Shown: positions 8,330 through 16,055 of the stretch, one piece after another
Layout of the letters: the number at the start of each line of letters is the position of its first letter
How positions within the stretch are numbered: the stretch's first letter is position 1
Assembly: GCA_000783305.1 (NCBI GenBank)
Contig: JROE01000007.1
Coordinates: forward strand, 124,001-188,000
From: Sphingobacteriaceae bacterium DW12
GTDB taxonomy: Bacteria; Bacteroidota; Bacteroidia; Sphingobacteriales; Sphingobacteriaceae
DNA: 64,000 nt
Direction: 5' to 3'
Notes under the pieces: model-generated
Databases searched by the model: none
Told to the model about the DNA's origin: nothing
The model's input: only the letters and a program-made list of their open reading frames with translations
Program-made: the position numbers and the translations under genes

Positions 8330-8776
8330 ATGAAAAATCTAATTTTAGCATTAATGCTTTTATTCAGTATCCAGGCTATTTATGCACAGGATATCAAAGA
8401 GTCTCAAGTACCTGCTGTAATCTTGAATGCATACAAACTGCAGTTTAAAAATGCTAAGCTCAGCGAGTGGGAAATTAAGCATAATGGCGTGTATGAAGTT
8501 GATTTTAAGACAAGCCTTACAGGAAAGGACCATACAGCCCTTTACACACCTGAAGGCAAATTAGTGTCATATAAACAAGAGATTACTGCAAAACAGCTTC
8601 CCAGAGAAGTGAAAGATGCCATTAAAAAGGAATTTAAAGGATTTAGAATCGATGATGTTGATCGCTATGATCAACAGGGAAAGGTTACTTATAAAGTCGG
8701 TTTAAAAAATAGTCCACAAGAATACGAAGTCGTATTTTCTGCAAGTGGAGCAGTAATCAGTAAAAAAATAGATTAG
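8330..8776 (+). CDS. Periplasmic PepSY-like (BLIP-fold) protein
   Basis: A 148-aa exported protein with signal peptide MKNLILALMLLFSIQAIYAQ. The mature part contains two PepSY-like repeats, each with the pattern 'V..A....F..A....W' followed by 'YEVDF' or 'YEVVF' strands (about residues 28-85 and 90-148). Proteins of this type are periplasmic and of unknown role; many are linked to two-component systems or metal stress. It is divergent from the HYC_CC_PP gene and followed, after a spacer with direct repeats, by a related lipoprotein. The pairing suggests a common regulon, which is inference. Confidence 0.8.
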   Translation: MKNLILALMLLFSIQAIYAQDIKESQVPAVILNAYKLQFKNAKLSEWEIKHNGVYEVDFKTSLTGKDHTALYTPEGKLVSYKQEITAKQLPREVKDAIKKEFKGFRIDDVDRYDQQGKVTYKVGLKNSPQEYEVVFSASGAVISKKID

Positions 8777-8827
8777 TCAACATATTTTATCAAAACATGT
8801 GGTGAGACCATCATGGTTCATTCAGGT

Positions 8828-8955
8828 CGAGTGAAACGAGTTCATGATGCAATTAAAAACAAATTGTGAACGAATAGTAACACCCAGAAATGAATAAGCC
8901 TGATAACTCCATCGGCCTTAAAAACAAACCGAGTGAAACGAGCTCATTGATGCAA
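8828..8955. repeat. Pair of imperfect 25-bp direct repeats between the two PepSY-like genes
   Basis: CGAGTGAAACGAG[T/C]TCAT(T)GATGCAA occurs at 8828-8852 and 8930-8955, about 100 bp apart, inside the 213-bp spacer 8777-8989. The second copy overlaps a 29-codon frame (8890-8979, starting MNKPDNSIGL) that ends 10 bp before the next gene. I do not call that frame a gene. Confidence 0.6.
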
Positions 8956-8989
8956 ATGAGAAAAAGCACTCCTCAATAACTATACACAG

Positions 8990-9427
8990 ATGAAAAAACT
9001 ACAAATTGTATCATTCGTTGTCGCCTTAACGGCAATTTTTACCTCTTGCGATAAAGATGAAGTAATCGATCCCACTACCTTGCCTAGTACAGCTCAAGAG
9101 TATGTGTCGTTTCATTTTCCAGAAGCCAACATCAGTAGAGTAGTCGAAGATAAAGGGGATAATGATTCCTACTACGAAGTATACCTATCCACTGGACACG
9201 AATTGGATTTTAACAAGAAAGGCGAAATACACAGCGTCGATGGAAAAACTTTAAAGCTTCCTTTTAGTGTGATTCCGCCGAAGTTGTTAACATATGCTAC
9301 GGAAAAATATCCAGATGCCTTCATTGTTAAATGGGAAAAAGAGCGTACACTTCAAGAAATAAAACTAAATACAGGAATTGAGTTGGTTTTTGATTTGGAA
9401 GGGAATTTTAAAAATGTTGATAACTAA
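8990..9427 (+). CDS. PepSY-like lipoprotein
   Basis: A 145-aa protein with a lipoprotein signal: hydrophobic stretch ending in IFTSC, lipidated Cys20, followed by the acidic DKDE typical of exported Bacteroidota lipoproteins. The rest resembles two BLIP/PepSY-like repeats (YYEVYLSTGHELDFNKKG and the matching LQEIKLNTGIELVFDLEG strand pair). Such proteins may bind ligands or inhibit peptidases, but no activity is established for this subgroup. It probably shares regulation with the preceding periplasmic paralogue; together they look like a soluble/lipid-anchored pair. Confidence 0.8.
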   Translation: MKKLQIVSFVVALTAIFTSCDKDEVIDPTTLPSTAQEYVSFHFPEANISRVVEDKGDNDSYYEVYLSTGHELDFNKKGEIHSVDGKTLKLPFSVIPPKLLTYATEKYPDAFIVKWEKERTLQEIKLNTGIELVFDLEGNFKNVDN

Positions 9428-9517
9428 TGGGTTGAAGGTCTTGTAATTGTTTTTACGGTTTACTAATTTAGGTCTAACATTGATGCTGAATTAAGTATAA
9501 ACCTAAAATTAATCAAG

Positions 9518-9628
9518 ATGGAACAATTAATGTCTAATTCGACGCTGTTGTACATTTGCGCTGTCCTACTGCTTACCATTGCAGGTGCGCTGTATAAAGT
9601 ATACAGCACGTTGATAAAGCGAGTCTAG
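9518..9628 (+). CDS. Small single-pass membrane protein, 36 aa
   Basis: A short frame starts at ATG 9518 and ends at TAG 9626-9628. It encodes an acidic/polar N-terminus (MEQLMSNS), a hydrophobic helix of about 18 residues (roughly 9-26, LLYICAVLLLTIAGALY) and a basic tail ending IKRV, the profile of a single-pass membrane peptide with the C-terminus inside. A good hairpin terminator follows 20 bp later, which supports a real transcription unit. No family is recognised. It could be a subunit stabiliser or regulator, as many such peptides are, but this is speculation. Confidence 0.5.
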   Translation: MEQLMSNSTLLYICAVLLLTIAGALYKVYSTLIKRV

Positions 9629-9648
9629 CCCACTAGATAGTAAAATAC

Positions 9649-9675
9649 AAAGTCCCAATCTTCATTGGGACTTTT
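9649..9675. terminator. Bidirectional terminator between the 36-aa gene and trpA
   Basis: Perfect 11-bp stem AAAGTCCCAAT/ATTGGGACTTT (9649-9659 and 9664-9674), 4-nt loop. Short T and A runs on either side let it serve the converging trp operon as well. Confidence 0.75.
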
Positions 9676-9679
9676 GCAT

Positions 9680-10441
9680 TTAATCTTTGATTTGATGTAT
9701 AAAATCTGAAATTTTCTCCATATAATCGTCAGTAGCTAATAGTTTGACGAACGCACTTCCGATGATGGCCCCTCGTGCATACTGAGTTGCTTGAGCAAAC
9801 GTCTGTTTGTTGGATATTCCAAATCCAATAACCAGAGGGTTCTTTAGCTTCATATGTTGTATTCGTTCGAAATAGACGGTCGAGTCATCAATATCCAAGC
9901 GTTTTCCAGTAGTCGCATTGGAAGATAATAGATAGATAAAATTAGTTGATAATTCGTCTATTTTTCTTATTCGGTCTTCGCTCGTTTGAGGCGTTACCAA
10001 AAAAATATTGCTAATACCGTACTTGCTAAAGATATCTTTGTAAAGCTCTTCATATTCATACATAGGGAGGTCTGGTACGATTATCCCATTGACCCCGACA
10101 CGCTGACACGCTTTACAAAAATTTTCAATTCCGTATTGCAAGACCGGGTTAAAATATCCCATTAAATAAACTGGAATATTCACCCGCTTCCTTAAACCCG
10201 CTAGTTGTTCAAATAGAACATGTAATGTCATCCCATTTTTTAATGCAACTTCAGAGCTGTGTTGGATAGTCGGACCATCTGCAACGGGGTCTGAATAAGG
10301 GAAGCCTATTTCGAGAAAATCGACGCCTGCTTGCTCTAACTTTTCCGCAATATCTAGCGTGCTATCTAAAGTCGGGTAGCCCGCGGTGTAATATATTGAT
10401 AATAGGTGTTTACTTGTTGAAAGTGATAGTGTGCTGCTCAT
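9680..10441 (-). CDS. trpA: Tryptophan synthase alpha subunit
   Basis: TrpA cleaves indole-3-glycerol phosphate to indole and glyceraldehyde-3-phosphate, passing indole to TrpB. At 253 aa it is a TIM barrel with the hallmark LEIGFPYSDPVADGPTIQ (catalytic Glu in LEIG and Asp in PYSDP) near residues 40-57, followed by GIIVPDLPMYE and the GFGISNK phosphate-binding loop. It begins 3 bp after the trpB stop and is the last gene of the operon, ending at a shared terminator. Confidence 0.96.
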   Translation of the reverse strand: MSSTLSLSTSKHLLSIYYTAGYPTLDSTLDIAEKLEQAGVDFLEIGFPYSDPVADGPTIQHSSEVALKNGMTLHVLFEQLAGLRKRVNIPVYLMGYFNPVLQYGIENFCKACQRVGVNGIIVPDLPMYEYEELYKDIFSKYGISNIFLVTPQTSEDRIRKIDELSTNFIYLLSSNATTGKRLDIDDSTVYFERIQHMKLKNPLVIGFGISNKQTFAQATQYARGAIIGSAFVKLLATDDYMEKISDFIHQIKD

Positions 10442-10444
10442 GGT

Positions 10445-11629
10445 TTAAAAATCGAAGTATTTCATATAATTGTCTAAATCCTTGTCTCCTCGGCCCGATA
10501 GGCATACCACTACGGTCTCTCCACCTTTGAAATTCATTTTTTCAAGATGGGCCAAAGCATGTGAACTTTCGATAGCGGGTATGATACCTTCTAGACGAGT
10601 CAGTTGAAGTCCCGCTTCCATTGCTTCTTGATCTGTAGCACTCACGTATTGTCCTCGGCCGCTTTTGAACAACCACGCATGCTGCGGGCCAATACCAGGG
10701 TAGTCAAGCCCTGCTGAAATTGAATAGGGTTCTACGACTTGCCCGTCTTCGGTTTGCATTAAAATCGATCTACTGCCATGTAGCACACCCTCTTTGCCCA
10801 ATACTGTTGTCGCGGCACTTTCTCCAGAGTGAACTCCTAGCCCAGCGGCCTCAATAGCAATAAGTTGTACCTCTTCTTCATCTAGATAGTGATAAAACAT
10901 GCCTGCGGCATTCGACCCACCTCCAACACAGGCAAGGACAAAGTCGGGATTCTCTTTGCCAGTTTTGCTTAACAATTGTTTTTTTGTTTCTTCGGATATT
11001 ATGGATTGAAATCTGGCTACCATGTCTGGATAAGGGTGCGGGCCTACCACAGATCCAATGATGTAATGTGTATCTACAGGATTGTTGATCCAATCCCTCA
11101 ATGCCTCGTTGGTTGCATCTTTTAGTGTTCGACTTCCTGATTTTGCCGCCACTACCTCTGCCCCCATCATCTTCATACGTGCTACGTTAGGTGCTTGGCG
11201 AGCAATGTCGACTTCGCCCATGTATACTACGCATTCTAAACCTTTTAACGCACAGACCGTTGCCGTAGCCACGCCATGTTGACCAGCACCAGTTTCAGCA
11301 ATAATACGTTTTTTACCCAATCGTTCCGCCAGCAAAATCTGTCCGATTGTATTGTTGATTTTATGTGCGCCTGTGTGGTTTAAATCCTCTCTTTTTAAAT
11401 AAATATTTGCACCATACTTTGCCGAGAGACGCTTCGCAAGATAAAGCGGTGAAGGTCTCCCAACATAATCCGTTAGCAATTGCTGATATTCTTCTTGAAA
11501 GTCCGCTTCTTGGATGATGCGGAGATAATCTTGACGTAGTTCTTCTACATTTGGGTAAAGCATCTCTGGAATATAGGCTCCACCAAATGGTCCGTAATAC
11601 CCTTTTTGGTTAACTTGATATTTGCTCAT
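10445..11629 (-). CDS. trpB: Tryptophan synthase beta subunit
   Basis: PLP enzyme that condenses indole with serine to tryptophan. The 394-aa sequence carries the PLP-lysine block [14 protein letters not shown] (about residues 77-90), [11 protein letters not shown], and the glycine-rich phosphate site [10 protein letters not shown]. Start [17 protein letters not shown] is canonical for TrpB1. Its first 20 bp overlap the end of trpF, consistent with translational coupling. It pairs with the adjacent trpA product in an alpha2-beta2 complex. Confidence 0.97.
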   Translation of the reverse strand: MSKYQVNQKGYYGPFGGAYIPEMLYPNVEELRQDYLRIIQEADFQEEYQQLLTDYVGRPSPLYLAKRLSAKYGANIYLKREDLNHTGAHKINNTIGQILLAERLGKKRIIAETGAGQHGVATATVCALKGLECVVYMGEVDIARQAPNVARMKMMGAEVVAAKSGSRTLKDATNEALRDWINNPVDTHYIIGSVVGPHPYPDMVARFQSIISEETKKQLLSKTGKENPDFVLACVGGGSNAAGMFYHYLDEEEVQLIAIEAAGLGVHSGESAATTVLGKEGVLHGSRSILMQTEDGQVVEPYSISAGLDYPGIGPQHAWLFKSGRGQYVSATDQEAMEAGLQLTRLEGIIPAIESSHALAHLEKMNFKGGETVVVCLSGRGDKDLDNYMKYFDF

Positions 11630-12251
11630 GTTGAATTGTTTTCACTACTTTTTTTAATAATTCTATATCTTTTAATCCGGGTGCGGATTCGAATTTAGAG
11701 TTTAGGTCCACCGCATAAAGCCTCGGGTCACTGCTCTGTAGGGCCTCATGAATGTTATGTGGTCCAATGCCGCCACTCAAAAAATAGGGAACCTGAAGGT
11801 TGTAATTCTCTAAAATATGCCAATCAAATGCCGTTCCCGTTCCGCCATGCTGATTGCTTTTGGTATCGAAGAGGAAGTAATCTACAAAGGGTACATAGGC
11901 TGGTAAAATAGACCAGTCAAATTCAGAGTCTATGCCAAATGCCTTGATTACTGTTACCCCTGAGTCCCTTACCTTTCTGCATAAATCTAGCGTTTCATTT
12001 CCATGCAATTGTATCACCTGAAGCTCAAATGCCTTTATTTTTTCTTGAATAAACCGAAAGTCGCTATTGACAAATACACCCACGCGTTGGATAGCTGGTA
12101 TGAGAGGTATGTCTAGCGGTGCAAGTTTATCGACGAAGCGCTTTGACCCTTCGAAAAAGATGAAACCCATGTAGTCAATATTCAATAGACCCAGTGCCTG
12201 AATATTGGATGGATCTTTCATCCCACAAACTTTGATTTTAATGGATTTCAT
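11610..12251 (-). CDS. trpF: Phosphoribosylanthranilate isomerase
   Basis: TrpF performs the Amadori rearrangement of phosphoribosylanthranilate to CdRP. The N-terminal IKVCGMKDP carries the catalytic Cys, and [17 protein letters not shown] carries the catalytic Asp and a loop typical of the family; [10 protein letters not shown] and AVDLNSKFE form the phosphate site and C-terminus. Length 213 aa is normal. Its ATG overlaps the trpD stop by 4 nt (ATGA), and its end overlaps trpB. The usual trpC neighbour is missing: no indole-glycerol-phosphate synthase lies between trpD and trpF or elsewhere in the window. Confidence 0.94.
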   Translation of the reverse strand: MKSIKIKVCGMKDPSNIQALGLLNIDYMGFIFFEGSKRFVDKLAPLDIPLIPAIQRVGVFVNSDFRFIQEKIKAFELQVIQLHGNETLDLCRKVRDSGVTVIKAFGIDSEFDWSILPAYVPFVDYFLFDTKSNQHGGTGTAFDWHILENYNLQVPYFLSGGIGPHNIHEALQSSDPRLYAVDLNSKFESAPGLKDIELLKKVVKTIQHEQISS

Positions 12252-13237
12252 TGGCTTATCAGTTTTTTGAATGCATTTAAGGCTTTCAATCCCAATAGGG
12301 ATTCTTCGGCTTCATAATAGCAATCGGCAAATGACTTCTCTGGATTGAATGTATTGATGGCAAATGCCGCATTGCTGAGCACCACACTGTTTTGGATATC
12401 ATCTCCTTCACCTCTGAGTATTGTCGAGAATATTTTTCCAGCTTCCTCTACCGTATGGCCACCACTGATAGACGCTGGATCAATATTTTCGAAGCCCAGG
12501 TTTTGAGGGGTGTAGTAATGTTCGCCTTGGTTATTGATGACTTTAAAATCGCCAGTCAAGGATATCTCGTCGTAGCCGTCCAAAGCGTGTAATATAGCGT
12601 ACTGCTTATCTGTATTTTGATATAAATAGCCATAAAGACGTGCTAATTCCAGACTGAATACCCCCACGGATTGATACTTTGGGTTTGCAGGGTTTGTGAG
12701 GGGGCCCAACATGTTGAAGAATGTTTTAACGCCCAATGCTTTCCGGATTGGAGCTACCGTCCTCATTGCAGGATGAAAGAATGGCGCGTGAAGAAAACAA
12801 ATATTCGCTTCATCCAGTTGCCGTTTGATCAAGTCCTCATCATTCGTAAAAGTATATCCTAAGTACTCCATGACATTTGAAGAGCCACACCCCGATGATA
12901 CCCCGATATTACCATGTTTGGCTACTTGATATCCGGCTCCAGCTACTACGAAGGAAGCTAGGGTAGATATATTGAATGTGTTTTTACCATCTCCTCCAGT
13001 TCCGCATAGGTCAATGAGCTTGTAGTCTTTCAAATCTATTTTCTTACACAAGTCATACATCGCATCTCGAAAGCCCGCTAATTCTTCAACACGTATGCTT
13101 CTCATTCCGTAAGCCGTCATGAAAGCAGCCACTTGGTGACTGTCATATTTTCCTTCCGTGATGTGAGTCAGAATATCATACGCCTCCTTCCGAGTGAAAG
13201 CTTTGTATTCGAATAAATGTGCTAATATTTCTTTCAT
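12248..13237 (-). CDS. trpD: Anthranilate phosphoribosyltransferase
   Basis: Transfers phosphoribosyl from PRPP to anthranilate. The 329-aa sequence shows the PRPP-binding loop DLCGTGGDGKNTFNIST (about residues 77-93), AKHGNIGVSSGCGSSNV (the KHGN/S block) and the LGPLTNP block. It is the first gene of the operon and follows the Trp attenuator directly; the start codon lies 14 nt after the attenuator T tract. It is not fused to a trpG domain, and trpE/trpG are absent upstream, which is unusual for an attenuated trp operon. Confidence 0.96.
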   Translation of the reverse strand: MKEILAHLFEYKAFTRKEAYDILTHITEGKYDSHQVAAFMTAYGMRSIRVEELAGFRDAMYDLCKKIDLKDYKLIDLCGTGGDGKNTFNISTLASFVVAGAGYQVAKHGNIGVSSGCGSSNVMEYLGYTFTNDEDLIKRQLDEANICFLHAPFFHPAMRTVAPIRKALGVKTFFNMLGPLTNPANPKYQSVGVFSLELARLYGYLYQNTDKQYAILHALDGYDEISLTGDFKVINNQGEHYYTPQNLGFENIDPASISGGHTVEEAGKIFSTILRGEGDDIQNSVVLSNAAFAINTFNPEKSFADCYYEAEESLLGLKALNAFKKLISQ

Positions 13238-13250
13238 GATTTAGTAAAAT

Positions 13251-13278
13251 AAAAAAGGCTCGCCAAAAAAGGCAAGCC
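13251..13278 (-). terminator. Attenuator terminator of the trp operon
   Basis: Minus-strand stem GGCTTGCC/GGCGAGCC (13278-13271 and 13264-13257) with a T6 loop, followed by T6 (13256-13251), just upstream of trpD. The 3' part of its first arm (TTGCC) can alternatively pair with GGCAA near 13317-13321, downstream of the leader stop codon, giving a classical antiterminator. Confidence 0.85.
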
Positions 13279-13329
13279 CACTATTCTTTGATATGTAAAT
13301 AATTCAAGCAATAGATAGTTGCCACAACA

Positions 13330-13377
13330 TTAGCTGTTGTGCCACCACCACTCTGTATTTACATGCTTTAATTTCAT
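13330..13377 (-). CDS. trpL: Trp operon leader peptide, 15 aa with three consecutive Trp
   Basis: A 16-codon frame from ATG 13377 to TAA 13332-13330 encodes MKLKHVNTEWWWHNS. Three consecutive TGG codons act as the tryptophan sensor. The 3' end of the frame (CACAAC, over the His-Asn codons) pairs with GTTGTG just downstream, and that second segment can instead pair with the first arm of the terminator. This is the four-segment logic of ribosome-mediated attenuation: stalling at TGG frees segment 2 to block the terminator. The peptide itself probably has no further function. Confidence 0.88.
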   Translation of the reverse strand: MKLKHVNTEWWWHNS

Positions 13378-13508
13378 TTTTATTATCAATATCACAAATA
13401 TGATGCATTCTTTCTAAAAAAACAACTTTTTTTAAAAGAATATGGTGATTGATGATTCCATCATCCATTAAATATGGTCAATACACCCATTTTATGCCCT
13501 ACATGAAT

Positions 13509-13970
13509 TTAATAGGTAACGAAATGGGCGACTTTGTTGCCTTTGGAAACAAGGGTGAACGAAGCTATTTTGCCATCTTCCAAGTATATAGCAACAACTT
13601 GGCGGTTTTTGTATTTTAGAAAATACATGTTATTTGTATCTAGTCCCTCAGGATCTATATCCCGTGTTTCCTTTTTGGGGATTTGAGTCCAATTAAGATA
13701 TTGGATTTCTTTCGTATTCTTATTCTGTATGTTCAGCCTTACTTCATCCAAGCTAGCAATGAGATAGTCGAGATAGTCATCATCGACCTCTTGTTTGATG
13801 GTAACATATTGGCTAAGCAATACATCTGTCGCAATACTATCTACGGACAGATCGTGTACAAATCGTTTTAGATAAGGGATGTCACTATTATTGGATTGAC
13901 CAAATGATAGTAATGGAGCAATCATCAGAGCGAAGAGAAAGGTGTAGATATGCTTTAGTAGTATTGTCAT
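13509..13970 (-). CDS. Secreted protein of unknown function
   Basis: A 153-aa protein with a signal peptide (about 1-24, ending LLSFGQ). The mature part is mixed alpha/beta with many Asp, Tyr and Lys residues. A pattern DDDYLDYLIASLDEVRLNI suggests an amphipathic helix, and the C-terminal half (YFLKYKNRQVVAIYLEDGKIASFTLV) looks like a small antiparallel sheet. No Cys, no catalytic motif and no family recognised. It stands alone between the trp leader and the DUF2795 gene, both on the same strand, with a hairpin upstream separating it from DUF2795. Confidence 0.65.
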   Translation of the reverse strand: MTILLKHIYTFLFALMIAPLLSFGQSNNSDIPYLKRFVHDLSVDSIATDVLLSQYVTIKQEVDDDYLDYLIASLDEVRLNIQNKNTKEIQYLNWTQIPKKETRDIDPEGLDTNNMYFLKYKNRQVVAIYLEDGKIASFTLVSKGNKVAHFVTY

Positions 13971-14022
13971 ATATTTATTTGACTCTTCGTCTTTGGAATG
14001 GATTAATATAACTTAAATGTCA

Positions 14023-14048
14023 AACGCCCTAATCGAAATTAAGGCGTT
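14023..14048. terminator. Hairpin after the DUF2795 gene
   Basis: Stem AACGCCCTAAT/ATTAAGGCGTT with one mismatch (14023-14033 and 14038-14048), 4-nt loop, 10 bp past the DUF2795 stop. The T tract on the minus strand is weak, so termination strength is uncertain. Confidence 0.5.
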
Positions 14049-14057
14049 CAGCATTTT

Positions 14058-14279
14058 TTAGTATTCATCTTCGTTAAAAAAGAAATCATCTTTTGTCGGA
14101 TAATCCGGCCAGATCTCTTCAATATTCTCATAAGGCTCGCCGTCGTCCTCTAAGGCTTGGAGATTCTCTATAACTTCTACGGGGGCTCCTGAACGAATAG
14201 CATAGTCTATTAATTCATCTTTAGTTGCTGGCCATGGGGCGTCTTCAAGGTGCGAAGCTAATTCTAATGTCCAATACAT
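14058..14279 (-). CDS. DUF2795 domain protein
   Basis: A small (73 aa), very acidic, soluble protein strongly resembling the DUF2795 family of Bacteroidota. It opens MYWTLELASHLEDAPWPATK, followed by an ELIDYAIRSGAP helix and an acidic C-terminus ending FFFNEDEY. There is no signal peptide and no membrane segment. High conservation of this short protein across the phylum suggests a core cytoplasmic role, but its function is unknown. It forms its own transcription unit between an ABC ATPase gene and a secreted-protein gene. Confidence 0.88.
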   Translation of the reverse strand: MYWTLELASHLEDAPWPATKDELIDYAIRSGAPVEVIENLQALEDDGEPYENIEEIWPDYPTKDDFFFNEDEY

Positions 14280-14429
14280 ATCTAATAATTTAAAATTTCG
14301 GATTTCCGCAAAAGTAATATTTAATTTGACTTATCCAAGTCTTTCGATTGTAATTTGTTGTTTTTTGAGTAACAAACTTGTTATTTGCATATTGAGCGAT
14401 GAAATTGGATAATTATTAATTGCTAAATG

Positions 14430-15188
14430 TCACATTTTTTCAAAATCGTCTCCTCTTTCTTTCAGTGCAGACATTCTTGGTGAGACCGATTTTACATCGG
14501 TATTTGGATAATCATCTTCGATTAAACCATCTCGCATTCTGACGATGCGATGTGCATGTTGAGCTATATCCTCTTCGTGCGTAACAAGTATGATCGTATT
14601 GCCTTTAGAATGGATGTCTTCTAAGAGCCCCATAATTTCAATAGACGTCTTGGTGTCCAGATTACCGGTAGGCTCATCCGCTAGTATAATCGACGGGTCG
14701 TTGATCAATGCACGTGCAACGGCTACGCGTTGCCGCTGTCCACCTGACAACTCGTTAGGCTTGTGGTCGGTACGGTGCTCCAATCCTACGCTGGTGAGTG
14801 TCGCCAGTGCTTTCTCGTCCCTTACTTTTTTGGACTTGCCGGCGTATATCAACGGAAGCGCTACATTCTCTAATGCAGTAGATTTAGGCAATAGATTGAA
14901 GGTTTGGAATACGAATCCAATTTCTTTATTCCTGACTTCCGCAAGCTCGTCATCCGACATTTGACTTACATTGATTCCGTTGAGAATGTAGTCGCCTTTT
15001 GAAGGAGTGTCCAAACATCCCAATATGTTCATTAACGTAGATTTGCCAGAGCCTGAAGGACCCATCAACGCAACAAATTCTCCTTTGTTGATATGTAGAG
15101 AAACTGATTTGAGCGCATGTATAGTCTCAGATCCAATAATATATTTTCTGCCGATATCTGTTATTTCAATCAGTGGATGCTCCGCCAT
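14430..15188 (-). CDS. ABC transporter ATP-binding protein (LolD/MacB/FtsE type)
   Basis: ATPase subunit that would energise a FtsX/MacB-like permease, for example in lipoprotein release or export. Walker A is GPSGSGKST (about 43-51), the Q-loop [10 protein letters not shown] is typical of the LolD/MacB group, followed by the signature LSGGQRQ, Walker [13 protein letters not shown] and the switch VTHEED. The 252-aa length includes a 20-residue C-terminal extension. No permease gene is adjacent. It follows the acyltransferase gene by 25 bp and is probably co-transcribed with it. The exact substrate cannot be read from the sequence. Confidence 0.9.
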   Translation of the reverse strand: MAEHPLIEITDIGRKYIIGSETIHALKSVSLHINKGEFVALMGPSGSGKSTLMNILGCLDTPSKGDYILNGINVSQMSDDELAEVRNKEIGFVFQTFNLLPKSTALENVALPLIYAGKSKKVRDEKALATLTSVGLEHRTDHKPNELSGGQRQRVAVARALINDPSIILADEPTGNLDTKTSIEIMGLLEDIHSKGNTIILVTHEEDIAQHAHRIVRMRDGLIEDDYPNTDVKSVSPRMSALKERGDDFEKM

Positions 15189-15213
15189 TTGTTCTGTAAT
15201 TATTGGTCAAAAG

Positions 15214-15963
15214 TTACGATATTTTATTTGTTTCCCAATGGGTTTTCATTTTTTCGTAAATCAGCAATTGTAGTTCACTTGAATTCTCATCCGTGTATCC
15301 ATCTGTAGAAATGGGGGCGAGGATTGTAGATTGGACTATACCCGGCCGCGAACCGAATGTAAGTCCACTGTCCCAAAGAACGTCCCAGGCATTATGGATA
15401 ATAATAGGGATGATGGGGATATTATTTTGTATAGCCATCCTAAAAGGACCTGACTTGAATTCGTGAAGTTGTGGCGGGTAACCATCATCTATTTTACCCT
15501 CAGGAAACACAACTACAGATCGTCCAGCAACGAGCAATTCGTTCGCTCTTTTGAACGCCTTGAAGGCTGATATCCTGCTTTTTCGATCCACAGTAATGTC
15601 AATACTTTTGAAGAAGATGCGCGTTACTGGGTTTTTTAGAAGCTCCACCTTACCTAGAAAAGAAAAGGGTTGCTTACAAAGATGGGTAATGGCGGTAATA
15701 TCCAAAATTGAGGTGTGATTGGCACATAGCACATAAGGTTGGGACCAATCGATAGGCACTTCATGACGGACTTGAAAGCGTATCCCTACCGTATAAGCCC
15801 CTAAAATGCTAATCCATTTTCGACAAAAGGCAATCTGATTATAATATTTCTCAGGCCGTTTACACATAAATAATAGGAAGGGGAAAAATATAATGAAAAA
15901 TAGAAACACGGATGTCAAATAGCATATCCGATGGATTTTTCTGAATATCCTGATCATAGACAT
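15214..15963 (-). CDS. plsC: 1-acyl-sn-glycerol-3-phosphate acyltransferase (PlsC-like)
   Basis: Acylates lysophosphatidic acid to phosphatidic acid at the inner membrane. After a hydrophobic N-terminal segment (about 17-34) comes the catalytic NHTSILD (H83, D88 of the HX4D motif), then FLGKVELLKNP and the FPEGK substrate site. Length 249 aa is normal. It is the first gene of a two-gene unit with an ABC ATPase. A lipid A or ornithine-lipid acyltransferase of the same superfamily is a weaker alternative. Confidence 0.88.
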   Translation of the reverse strand: MSMIRIFRKIHRICYLTSVFLFFIIFFPFLLFMCKRPEKYYNQIAFCRKWISILGAYTVGIRFQVRHEVPIDWSQPYVLCANHTSILDITAITHLCKQPFSFLGKVELLKNPVTRIFFKSIDITVDRKSRISAFKAFKRANELLVAGRSVVVFPEGKIDDGYPPQLHEFKSGPFRMAIQNNIPIIPIIIHNAWDVLWDSGLTFGSRPGIVQSTILAPISTDGYTDENSSELQLLIYEKMKTHWETNKIS

Positions 15964-16000
15964 AGTAATGTAGACGGAAACTTAATTCTATAGAAAGTCA

Positions 16001-16046
16001 AGGTCCTGGGCAAGAGATAGCACGAGCTGAAATTTTGCCAGGACCT
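16001..16046 (-). terminator. Probable terminator of the dipeptidase gene
   Basis: Stem AGGTCCTGG/CCAGGACCT (16001-16009 and 16038-16046) with a 28-nt loop, 9 bp past the dipeptidase stop. The T tract on the minus strand is short, so this is only a likely terminator. Confidence 0.4.
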
Positions 16047-16055
16047 CACCTAGGA

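Noticed and set aside
8890..8979. A 29-codon frame just before the PepSY lipoprotein gene
   Set aside because: It overlaps the second copy of a direct repeat, has no hydrophobic or conserved-looking segment, and its length is within chance.
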